Shown: positions 50,668 to 60,200 of the stretch, piece after piece | Layout of the letters: each line of letters opens with the position of its first letter | How positions within the stretch are numbered: the first letter of the stretch is position 1 | Assembly (NCBI GenBank): GCA_964355675.1 | Contig: CAYHEC010000007.1 | Coordinates: 62,001 to 126,000, forward strand | DNA from: CAMBDS01 sp964355675 | Lineage (GTDB): Bacteria > Electryoneota > AABM5-125-24 > Hatepunaeales > Hatepunaeaceae | DNA: 64,000 nt | Direction: 5' to 3' | The notes under the pieces: generated by a model | The model's input: the letters and a program-made list of their open reading frames with translations, nothing else | The model's database searches: none | Told to the model about the DNA's origin: nothing | Translations under genes and position numbers: made by a program

Positions 50668-52998
50668 ATGAAAGCTATCTTAAGAACTCTCGTTCTTGCA
50701 TCTCTGATGACTTTTTTCGGAGTCATTCCTGCCATCGCCCAACCAGCGTCGGATATTGAACTGGTGGGGAGGCTGGAGTTTGAAACTACCAATAACCTTG
50801 GAGATGTGGCGTACAAAGATGGTTATGTTTACAATTGCTTTAACACCGGCGAGGTTAAGGTGTTTGATTACAGAGATCCTTCTGCACCACGATTTATACG
50901 GTCTCTAAGGTTATGGGATGCTCCGCAAGTCAAGTCGAAAATTAAAGTTATCGGGGATGTTGCGGTAGTTCTAATGAACCGCATAATTTATGAAGGCACC
51001 AACGTCTGGCTTATCGACATAGCTAATCCTGCCGAGGCGGCGTTGATCGCTCAACAGGAGATCGGATACTACGACATTCGAGTGATTGCGACTGACAGCA
51101 GATACCTTTACACTTCTTCGCTTCATTCCATTGATATGTATCAACTTGTAGATAGAGATCGACTGGAGCACCTTTCTACTTATGAGTTGTCGGGGAGCGC
51201 AACCAGCATTTCCCCCTTTGGAAATAAATTGGCAGTTTCCTGTTGGGGGTCAAATCAGAATGATACTGCTGGATTTGAGCTCCTCGATATTTCTAATCCT
51301 CGTTCGCCACAACGTTCAGTTTTACACCAAGGCGAAGATTGCATGGCGATATTTCTGCAGGAAGATTATTGCGTGGCATTCGACTGGTATCCTTACGGTG
51401 TTCGCAATGCGACTTTGGAATGGGTGTTGTACGATATTCGTGATTTAGGCAATATCACTCGAATAACTCAGTATCCGAATCCTACGTGCAATCCGTGGCT
51501 CTGGGGCAACGACCAACTTCTCTGGATAGGCGGCACCTCCGAATTCGAAGTAATTGATGTTTCCAATCCAGCGGAGCCCGAGTTGGCGTTTGGAATTGTG
51601 CTTCCTGAGCCGATACCTGAGGATCGCGTCGTCTCGGAGATTATTGGATTGAGTGACAATAATTTATTTATTCGACATGGACTTTGGTTTTCAAGTTCGG
51701 GCCTTCAACTCGAGTCCTACTGGGGAATGAGCACTTACGATATTTCCAATAGAAGAAATGTTCACCTGCTGAATCGATATTCACGTTACGGATATTCTAC
51801 CAGTTTGTTGCTGAACGCAAATACGGCTTATGTTACCATGGAAAATTGGATCAGTATTGTAGATCTACAGGATCCGAGCCAACCCACCGAAATCGGATTA
51901 ATTCCACTTGAGGGAGTAGAAGATCTATTTCAAAACGATGAAGGAGTCCTGTTTGCAGGTTTGAGACAAGGCGGTATTGTTGCATTTGACGTAGAAGATC
52001 CTTCTACGCCGCAACGACTTGGCAGTATTGGTGGATATGGACAGCCTCCTGGTGAAATATTGAACGGTATCGGGTATGTTTTCAAAGATCCGTATGTGTA
52101 TGAAATTGGGAATATTCAGCCCGAATTCTATCGAATCATCAGTATCGAAGATCCATCAAATGTTGTTGAAGTCGGCAGAATGAACCCGTTGAATAATCAC
52201 CTTTGGAATGCGGTTATCGAAGGCGACAGAATGTACGCCATCAATGGTCAGAATCTATTCGCGATCAGCCTTGAGGATCCAACATCTCCACGAGCGCTCG
52301 GGCTTATGACTTGGACTCAACCCATTCACGAAATTTATGGACATCAGGGACACCTTTTCGCAATGCCAAACCGCAGTTGGTTGCTCGAATTTGACGTCTC
52401 CGATCCCCAAAACATCCATAAGATCGTTGGGCGTGGCATTCGCACTCGAACTCCGGTAGATGGGCAAGGTAACGCATCGATGATGAAGGCTGTGATAAAT
52501 GACGAAAGCGACTTTATCTGTATTGCCGATGGTTCGGCAGGTGTTCGACTATTCCATAACGACTGGAATAGACGGCCAGTCGAGGTTGGTTATTATGACC
52601 CTGAAGGTAATGTCATCGATGTCGCTTTTGGGCGGAATGAAAACGATAACCAGATAATTTACGCTATCAATGCGACAAGCCTATTTGTGCTTGGGGCAGG
52701 AGAGGCGATGTCGATGACTTCCGAAATAGCCGCCCCATCTGCCTTTTCTCTTTCCATTTCCCCCAATCCCTTCAACGGCCGCGCAACCGTCGAGTTCAGT
52801 CTGCCTCGCACTGGTCTCGTTCACGCCGCTATCTACGACCTTGAAGGTCGAAAAGTCCTTGACCTGGCAAACCAGCCGTTCAGCGCCGGAAGTCACTCCC
52901 TCGGCATCGAGCTTGAGAACGAGGTGAGCGGCGTCTATTTCCTGAAGGTCGAAGCAAACGGTAGGAATTCAAGCCGGAAGATCGTTCTGATGAGGTAA
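50668..52998 (+). CDS. T9SS-secreted LVIVD-type beta-propeller
   Basis: A 776-residue protein with signal peptide (LRTLVLASLMTFFGVIPAIAQ) behind AAAAGGCATAACA. Blades: VFDYRDPSAPRFIR, LIDIANPAEAALIA, LLDISNPRSPQRSV, VIDVSNPAEPELAF and VDLQDPSQPTEIG. The sorting domain (SPNPFNGRATVEFSLPRTG, AAIYDLEGRKVLDL, GVYFLKV) repeats that of the preceding gene, while the bodies are unrelated. This shows the sorting domain moving as a unit. Surface protein of unknown ligand. Confidence 0.8.
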   Translation: MKAILRTLVLASLMTFFGVIPAIAQPASDIELVGRLEFETTNNLGDVAYKDGYVYNCFNTGEVKVFDYRDPSAPRFIRSLRLWDAPQVKSKIKVIGDVAVVLMNRIIYEGTNVWLIDIANPAEAALIAQQEIGYYDIRVIATDSRYLYTSSLHSIDMYQLVDRDRLEHLSTYELSGSATSISPFGNKLAVSCWGSNQNDTAGFELLDISNPRSPQRSVLHQGEDCMAIFLQEDYCVAFDWYPYGVRNATLEWVLYDIRDLGNITRITQYPNPTCNPWLWGNDQLLWIGGTSEFEVIDVSNPAEPELAFGIVLPEPIPEDRVVSEIIGLSDNNLFIRHGLWFSSSGLQLESYWGMSTYDISNRRNVHLLNRYSRYGYSTSLLLNANTAYVTMENWISIVDLQDPSQPTEIGLIPLEGVEDLFQNDEGVLFAGLRQGGIVAFDVEDPSTPQRLGSIGGYGQPPGEILNGIGYVFKDPYVYEIGNIQPEFYRIISIEDPSNVVEVGRMNPLNNHLWNAVIEGDRMYAINGQNLFAISLEDPTSPRALGLMTWTQPIHEIYGHQGHLFAMPNRSWLLEFDVSDPQNIHKIVGRGIRTRTPVDGQGNASMMKAVINDESDFICIADGSAGVRLFHNDWNRRPVEVGYYDPEGNVIDVAFGRNENDNQIIYAINATSLFVLGAGEAMSMTSEIAAPSAFSLSISPNPFNGRATVEFSLPRTGLVHAAIYDLEGRKVLDLANQPFSAGSHSLGIELENEVSGVYFLKVEANGRNSSRKIVLMR

Positions 52999-52999
52999 G

Positions 53000-53047
53000 G
53001 GCGCATTGGAATGCGCCCCTACGCGGAAGCAGGGTGGGACACCCTGC
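53000..53047. repeat. Two palindromes after the stop
   Basis: GGGCGCATT/AATGCGCCC (about 53000-53018) and GCAGGGTG/CACCCTGC (53029-53047), related to family A and to the element at 43624-43649. Confidence 0.65.
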
Positions 53048-53057
53048 GACATAAACA

Positions 53058-53087
53058 AATGCGGCTCGTCATCAGGCGAGCCGCATT
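53058..53087. terminator. Hairpin between convergent genes
   Basis: AATGCGGCTCG / CGAGCCGCATT with an eight-base loop lies between the convergent genes ending at 52998 and 53125. It could end transcription from both sides; a poly-U tail is missing. The flanking stretch 53089-53125 repeats ACTTTCGT words also seen at 2577-2598. Confidence 0.45.
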
Positions 53088-53124
53088 CACTTTCACACTT
53101 TCGTACTTTCGTACTTTCGCACTT

Positions 53125-56100
53125 CTACTTCAGCAGAAGTACCTTCTGCGAAACCTTTTTAGCGCCCGATTCAAGCCTCAGCAGATAAATTCCGCTCGGT
53201 AGTCCATCAGCAACCCACTCAGCCCGATGGACCCCAACCTTCACGTTGCCGGCGATTAACGTCGCGGCTTCACGCCCGGCAAGATCAAATGCCTTCAGAG
53301 TTGTCTCTCCCGCCTCAGTAAGCGAGTATGTGATGTGCAATGTGTTGTTGAACGGATTCGGGTAAGCCGACGAAATGGCAAACTCGGTCGGTAGAATCGT
53401 TCCCGCCAGCGTCACTACCCCAAAACCGCCGTCGCTCCACGCCGATGAGCCGTCCTTCACCGAGAATTGCAGATCAGCGTCGGTTCCAACAACTCTCAGC
53501 GTCGGCGTTTCGGATGCTCGGAAGCCGTCGTTAGCCGGGGTAGTCGGGTCGTCACCCCAAAGCGTCAGTCCGGCAAAACCATCCTCACCGATAACTGCAC
53601 GACCACTGATGAACCCCTCAGGTGTGAGCGCTTCGAGACGGATTCCGGGATCAAGCGAAGTCTGGACGAGCAGGTTGTGCATCGTTCCGGTCACCGGAAG
53701 ACTTTGGAGCCAAGCCAAATCCGCGCTGGCGTATCGCGGTTCGCGCACGGAGGCACCGCCATCGAAGCTATAGACAAGCTCGGCGGCATTAGTCACCTTC
53801 AACTGGTAACCATTGCCCTCCCTCATAACATCCATATCCGTGAAATCGTAGGCTGGAAGATAGAACCTGCCGGTTCCGTTTCGTGCGATTATAAGGTTAT
53901 CGCCAAGATTAGCCAATATCACTTCCGGTCCGGCCGGAATGCGCGGCAAGTAGGAAATCGTGTTCCACCCAGCGTCGAGGTTGATCGGCGTATCCATGGC
54001 AACGGATTCGCCTCTCAGGCGAAGCTGGGCGGGCGAAGAGGCTTTCAGCCAGTACCCTTCCAACTCGTTCCACGTGCGGATGTTATCATAATTTCGTGCC
54101 GGCCAGTAAAATTCTCCGATGCCGTTCTTGGCGAGAATCAACGAACCCTCATCAGTGAGCTGGGCCATGAGTCCGACAAAATTGTCCCGTCCTTCGGGTA
54201 GAACATTTGTCGAAATAAGATTCCAACCCATCGTAAGCGAAATGACTCGCTCTGCCGCTCCGCCAACCACACCGACGTTCAAAGAAAGCGGAACAGAGAC
54301 CTCTCCGTCTGATCCATCGTGTTGAAACCTGATGCTCGCTTCGTATTGCTCGTCCTCTAAAAGCCCGACAGAATTCAGAGCGATTCCGATTTCCTCTAAC
54401 TGTCCTGCTTCGATCGTCCCTGAAGTAACAGGAAGTGTTATCCAGTCGGAACGGGACGACATGTGATATACTACTACTGCATCGACATTCGAATTCATCT
54501 GGGCGATCAAACTCCACTCGTAAGGATCCCAAGTGCCTGTAATCCCCAACCCGCCAGCCCTGTCCGTGTTTTGACCAACGAGGTCGGTGACAAGCCTAAG
54601 CTGACCATTTGCAGGTGAGTATTTGTGGATTGCGATCACGTGAGTGGCGTTATCGTTTGTGAACATGTAGAGCGGGAATCCGTCTGGATCACCCTCATAC
54701 CATGCAAACCCAAACCGTCTGCCGCCTGGATTACGAATTCGCTCAACCAGTTGTCCTTCACGATCAATTCGATAAAGATCGGTCTGATTATCGGCGGTCC
54801 ACAGGACGCCAGTTGCCGGGTCAAACGCCAAGGCTCGGCAGGGGTTGATTGGTCCATTGAATTGGTGCTGGAGATTGCCTTCGGTATCGAAGCCATAAAT
54901 TACGCCATTGTCAGATCCCCACAGTAGTTCCCCGTCCCAAGCAAGGTCGCGCATACCGAATGCAGTGCCTTCAAGGAATTGGTTGAAGTCGCGGACGAAG
55001 TTTCCTGCGGCGTCGAAAACGTAAATCTTACCAAATCCGCGCCCCTCGTTGCCGCCTGAAACATAAAATTGTCCGTCAATAAATTCGACGCCGTTGATTC
55101 GGTTGTCCTCAAGACCTTCCCTCGAAATATTAAAGCGGAGCCGTTCCTGCCAAGCGTGATGGATGTGCTCTTCAGCAAAGACGACTTCACCTCTCCACGA
55201 AACAGTTCCGTTACCGCGGTTTCGAACGGCAAGGGGGAAGGTCATCGTATCTTCTGGAGAAATAAATAATTCGAGTTCTGGCAGTGCAGGGTTGAACGTT
55301 CCTTGCCTGAGCGTTGGATTGATCTCGAGCCGCTGTCCTTCTTCTGTGACAAACTCATCGGAAACAAATCTGAGATAGTTAGGAGCAATTGCCCATAAAC
55401 GAGCCCGCAATTGTGTTGGAAATGGCAATTCAAACGTGCCGTTTTCAGCGCTTACCGTCGTAAAGCCATAGCCAACGACTCCGATATCGACGCCGCCCAA
55501 TGCTTCCCGCGTGCGTGCGTCAGTAACGGTCCCGACAACAGTTCCGAAAGGCATCCCGATCACCATCGTAACTGGGATCTCAGTTGTTGGATTTGCCTCG
55601 TCGTTGCCAGTTAACACTAACGTAGCGGTAAAAACACCCTGATTTCGTCCGGTGGAATTAAAATTCAGTGTGATCGTGCTTGCTAATCCCGGACCAATCG
55701 AACCTGCGGAGGGTGTAACCGTCAACCAATCGCGATTATTCCCGACAATTTCGGCTTGATAATCATAATTGCCACGGCCTACGGATCTGAGTGTAATTTG
55801 CGATTGTTCACGAACGTTTGGCTCCATAACGCGTGAGACTCCCAGAGCGGAGGGTTCCACAGCGCCGGGTTGCCATTGGGTAACAGAAACTGCAACCGGA
55901 ATCATTATGGTCGGATTATTTTGGTCGTTGCTGGAAACGATCAACGTATCGAAATACTGTTCGCCAACCTCGAATTGCGTTGTATTGACGGTGACCGCAA
56001 CATCGACCGAGTTACCGACCGCAATATTCCCGTGTGACGGTTCGCATGATATCCACCCTTGCTCGGATTGACCGGGCATGATGACCATTTGACCACCGGG

Positions 56101-56685
56101 AACCTGCCACGAAAGTTGGGCTACCGCGCTATTGCGGTCTTCGTAATACTCCATTTTAATGCGGTGAGGACCAAAACTGAGTTGCCCATTCCAATCGCGT
56201 GGGGTAGCATTGTGATTAACCCAGTCATTGATGTAGCGATTGCCATCGACATAAAAGCGGACGCCATCGTCCGTATTGGTCCTGAAAGCATATCTTCCGT
56301 TTTCAGGAGCGATAAAAATTCCTTCCCAACTTACTCCGAAGCTGTCAGCGCGCACGCCATTTTGCGGACCGGCGGCGGCCCAATTGAAATCGATTCGCGC
56401 GTCTTGACGTTGCATAACGAAATCACCGAACACGGGCGACGCCCCGCCAACATTGTGATAGTAACGTGCCTTGAATCCTGCAGTGATTTTACTCGTTATC
56501 CCATATCGCAATACCGGTCCGCCTGTATTTGCGAGATTAAGAACAGCGCGCCCAGCTACCTGTTGAGGCACTGTAAACTCAAATTCTCTGGGATTAACGA
56601 CCATCGCGGCGTACAATGCAGAGATTGAAGAGAACAGCAAAATTACTGCTAATAGCAGTATCGACAAACGCGATAAACGGTTCAT
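53125..56685 (-). CDS. T9SS-secreted multidomain protein with PA14 domain
   Basis: An 1186-residue protein with signal peptide (LSILLLAVILLFSSISALYA). Residues about 65-215 are a PA14 domain (FKARYYHNVGGASPVFGDFV; NGRYAFRTNTDDGVRFYVDG; WVNHNATPRDW; HRIKMEYYEDRNSAVAQLSW), a sugar-binding fold. Then come two Ig/BACON-like repeats (WISCEPSHGNIAVGNSVDVA; LTVTPSAGSIGPGLASTITL), a carboxypeptidase-regulatory-like domain (GTVVGTVTDARTREALGGV), a propeller-like part and further beta domains (LTMGWNLISTNVLPEGR). The T9SS sorting domain (YPNPFNNTLHITYSL, LKAFDLAGREAATLI, YLLRLESGAKK) has no palindrome in its loops. Likely an extracellular glycan-binding protein. Confidence 0.8.
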   Translation of the reverse strand: MNRLSRLSILLLAVILLFSSISALYAAMVVNPREFEFTVPQQVAGRAVLNLANTGGPVLRYGITSKITAGFKARYYHNVGGASPVFGDFVMQRQDARIDFNWAAAGPQNGVRADSFGVSWEGIFIAPENGRYAFRTNTDDGVRFYVDGNRYINDWVNHNATPRDWNGQLSFGPHRIKMEYYEDRNSAVAQLSWQVPGGQMVIMPGQSEQGWISCEPSHGNIAVGNSVDVAVTVNTTQFEVGEQYFDTLIVSSNDQNNPTIMIPVAVSVTQWQPGAVEPSALGVSRVMEPNVREQSQITLRSVGRGNYDYQAEIVGNNRDWLTVTPSAGSIGPGLASTITLNFNSTGRNQGVFTATLVLTGNDEANPTTEIPVTMVIGMPFGTVVGTVTDARTREALGGVDIGVVGYGFTTVSAENGTFELPFPTQLRARLWAIAPNYLRFVSDEFVTEEGQRLEINPTLRQGTFNPALPELELFISPEDTMTFPLAVRNRGNGTVSWRGEVVFAEEHIHHAWQERLRFNISREGLEDNRINGVEFIDGQFYVSGGNEGRGFGKIYVFDAAGNFVRDFNQFLEGTAFGMRDLAWDGELLWGSDNGVIYGFDTEGNLQHQFNGPINPCRALAFDPATGVLWTADNQTDLYRIDREGQLVERIRNPGGRRFGFAWYEGDPDGFPLYMFTNDNATHVIAIHKYSPANGQLRLVTDLVGQNTDRAGGLGITGTWDPYEWSLIAQMNSNVDAVVVYHMSSRSDWITLPVTSGTIEAGQLEEIGIALNSVGLLEDEQYEASIRFQHDGSDGEVSVPLSLNVGVVGGAAERVISLTMGWNLISTNVLPEGRDNFVGLMAQLTDEGSLILAKNGIGEFYWPARNYDNIRTWNELEGYWLKASSPAQLRLRGESVAMDTPINLDAGWNTISYLPRIPAGPEVILANLGDNLIIARNGTGRFYLPAYDFTDMDVMREGNGYQLKVTNAAELVYSFDGGASVREPRYASADLAWLQSLPVTGTMHNLLVQTSLDPGIRLEALTPEGFISGRAVIGEDGFAGLTLWGDDPTTPANDGFRASETPTLRVVGTDADLQFSVKDGSSAWSDGGFGVVTLAGTILPTEFAISSAYPNPFNNTLHITYSLTEAGETTLKAFDLAGREAATLIAGNVKVGVHRAEWVADGLPSGIYLLRLESGAKKVSQKVLLLK

Positions 56686-57252
56686 GAATCTCTCCGAGGT
56701 GATAGAACGTTCTTCGAACGGTTGCGAATAGGGTTGAGATACATCTCAATGGAATTGAAATTTGTGCGAGAAGCAGAATCACTTATGGAAATAATAGAAT
56801 ACAAAGAGATGAGACGAAAGTCAAGTTACCGGTATGGTTTTTGGTGGAATAATTTTCCAGAAGAGAAATGTTTTGTTATTATGAGTCAAAAAACGAGCAT
56901 GTTGCCTGTAGCAAGGGGATTCGCTTTGTTTCCATTCCCGGTGAAGGGGCTGTCAGAGAATTAAGACGCAAGCTGTCAACCCTCTGGGGTTGACAGCGTA
57001 ACTAAATAATTACTAAATATCTACCGTCAACCCCAGAGGGTGGACGGCTTATAGTATCGCTTGAAAGTATTTTCATTGTTCAAAGCCAATCGCGTAGGTT
57101 AACCGTCCCGGTTGACCATGTATTACTACAGACAAGCGAGACGCATGTCCTACGCGGATGCGAAATGATTTCTTGGCCGTGCTATCTTAATAAAGACAAA
57201 GCTGTCAACCGGTTTGGCTGACAGCTTTGTTTTATAAAATTTGGCCGATAAC
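56686..57252. repeat. Gene-free stretch with GTCAACC hairpins
   Basis: CTGTCAACC/GGTTGACAG (56973-56996), CCGTCAACC...GGTGGACGG (57024-57047) and CAAAGCTGTC/GACAGCTTTG (57197-57229) are related palindromes, the last possibly the terminator of the gene ending at 57253 (minus strand). A short frame at 56722-56964 has no recognisable features and is not called. The stretch before 56700 should hold the promoter of the PA14 gene, but no clear motif was found. Confidence 0.6.
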
Positions 57253-60200
57253 CTACTGTCCCGGCGTTCCGGTCCCCGGAGCTGGCGCAACAGGCGGTGG
57301 CTCGACCGGCGGGGGTGGTGGCGGAGGAGGCATGTCGATCTGGAATTTCCAAGGTGTTTTATCGGAACCAGAACCGTAGGTTGTTCCGCCCAATCCATCC
57401 TCAGCGGAAACCCGCCAGTAATACGTCGCCCCAGCTTCGATCATCGCAGACGGAACTGTAAATTCGCCAGACGAAAGCCCGGTGAAACGCTGGGTTCGGT
57501 CAGTGAACTTGGCGTCTCGGGCAACCATCAGAGTATAGGTGATTCGTGATCCCGGATCGGGATCGTCGGCGTTGCTCCAGTTCAGCTTGATTTCGCCCCG
57601 CTGGTGATGGCTGGCGTCTGCTGGAGATGCTAATATAAAGGATGACGGCGGATCGTTTTTCTCGTTGTAAATGAACTCCGCAACAGACCCAAACGCCGAT
57701 TCGATCTTGTGATTGTCGGTCGCTCTGACGTGCCAGTAGTAATGCTGATTGTCAGCAAGTTTTCCCTTTAGTCCGGGAGCCGACATCACCACCGTCGTTT
57801 CCTTCAATCCCGACAATTCTACGGCAGTCGTTCCGAACCCGGCGTCGGTTGATATTTGAATCGTGTAAGTAATTACATCGGCCGGGTTGGGATCGACGGA
57901 ACCACTCCAGGCAAATCTGCCATCAGGCTTCACTTCTACTCCACCGCTGGGTATCGCTGGTTGAGGCATTGTCGGACGGGTATCGATGATGAATGAACCA
58001 ATGCTGGAATTTGTCTCGAGTCCGGTGTTATCCTTGGCGATAATCCGCCAGTAGTAACTCAAATTCTCTAACGGTCCTTGAATTGTGAACGTCGAATCCT
58101 TCAGATCGGCACTCTGAGAAGCCCCGGTGAGGCTTGGCGATGTTCCATACTCAATGCGATAGGTTATGCTCGACTTGAAGTCAGGGTCGATCGACCGAAT
58201 CCACCCCAGCCAAACGGGACCAAGGGTGTTGATCGCCTGACCGTTATAGGGCTTCAGCGCGACCGGCGGCGTCGGAGCGTCTTCTTGGACATTCACCATG
58301 AACGATTGTAGCGCACTCCACGCCGAAACTCCTCCACCATCATCCTTAGCTCTGACTGCCCAAACCCACGGGCTATTATCAGTCAACGGCATCGGAACGC
58401 TGAATTGGACTGCACCGGGAGCAGTGCTGAATTCGTACAGCGAGTTCTTAGTTAACTCGCCATCAGCGTCAAGACGAACTTCGTAAGTCAAAGTGCCGAC
58501 AGGATCCGAGAGATCTTCATCAGTCGAGGCGTTCCATCTCAGTATTGGTGACCGGTCGGTAATAGTCTTACTGCCTGAAGGTTCCAATGGTCCGCCGGGA
58601 GCAGTCGGAACATCATTGACAAGGTTGAACCGGAACTTAGCTCCCGGACTCCACGCGGAATTGAAACCGTGGTTATCCGTTGCTCGAACCTGGAACAAGT
58701 AATCCTGATCGTCCTTTAACTTCTCCAAGCCGGGAAGTTCGTTAACGCCAACCGAGATCATTCCGGATGTATTGACTATGCTTTCCTTGTGTACGATTAC
58801 CGGCGTGAAATTCTCATCTCCGGCGATCTCGATAGTATATGTAAGTCTGTCGCGCGGGTTCGGGTCAGAGGACGCCCCCCAAGTCAGACGACCATTTGGC
58901 AGGATTTCCGGCGGAATCTCCATCCTTGTCGGTATCGTGGGCGTAGTGTTCGTGCGGATAGTGAACTCGCTATTGCAAACCGTTTCTCGGGCTGTATTAT
59001 CGATAGCGGTTACTTTCCATGAGTAGGTGGATTCATTGATAAGTTTGGCTTTGTGCAAGTATTCAGTCGCACTCGTTTCGTACTTGACGATCTTACCATC
59101 GGTTCCAGTCAATTCAAGCTTGTAACGGATCGACGAATTCCAGTCGGGGTCTGATGAGGACGCCCAGGTCAATCGGATCGAGTCAAGCTCGGCAACTGTC
59201 TCACCTGATGCAGGATAGAGGAGGACGAAAGAAGTAGGCGAGTCTTCGGCGGAATTGACCAGCACTTCCTTCGATACCGTCCAGCCAGAAGCGGCTCCAT
59301 CGTCATCGACCGTCCGCAAGCGGTATTTCCACACCTTGTTATCATCGAGAGTCGCGGACAATTCAGCGTCACCAGCGGCCGATCTGAATCGTCTGATCTC
59401 GCCAGTCTCAAAGGTTCCAACAACAGCTTCGATTTCATAGACCAGCGTCTTCATACCGTCGGAGAGGTCGGCGTCGGTTCCTGGTTGCCAGCCGAATGTT
59501 ACCGTCGTTGTTCCGGTGACTATTGCGGCAGGAGCTGTTACTGTAGCAGGCGGAGTCGGTGTGTCGTTCCTTGAGTTGTTAAAAAACGAGCCAACCGGAC
59601 TGAATTCCGACGCGGCGTTGTGGTTGTCGCGCGCTTTAACCCGCCATTGGTAAATGGTGTTATCAGCAAGCGATTCCCATCCCTGAAGTTGCTGAATGGC
59701 GATATTAGTGGCCGACAGTCCGGTTGTGCTGGCGAGAATCTTCGGCTGAGTCGCGTCCTTGAATACCTCGATCTCGTAGGAAATAGCATCGTGGGGATTA
59801 GGATCTGTTGAGGCGTTCCAAGACAGCGCGGCGTCTGGTTTTCGCTCTTCACCCGAACGGGGCGCGGCGATTAAAGGTACCGATGGGGTGGTTTCAACGC
59901 GGAACTTAGCGACCCGATTCGACATTGTTTTACGACCAGTGTTATCGGTTGCAGTGACACGCCACTGGTATTCGGATTTATTGTCCAATGAATCAGGAAG
60001 CCGGAAACTTGTCGATGGCAAATTCTCATACTTTCGTCCCTGCGCCCAATTCCCTCCCTTGGAGATTTCGATGCTATACATCACGTTCGAGAGCGGATCA
60101 GGATCGACTGCCGTTTCCCAATCAAGTGTGGGATGGAGGTCATAAACGTCGGCATTATTGGGAGAGACAATATCGAAAGCCAATGGTGACTCTTCGACTG

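Noticed and set aside
56722..56964. 80-residue open frame
   Set aside because: No ribosome binding site, no recognisable motif, lies in a repeat-rich divergent gap.
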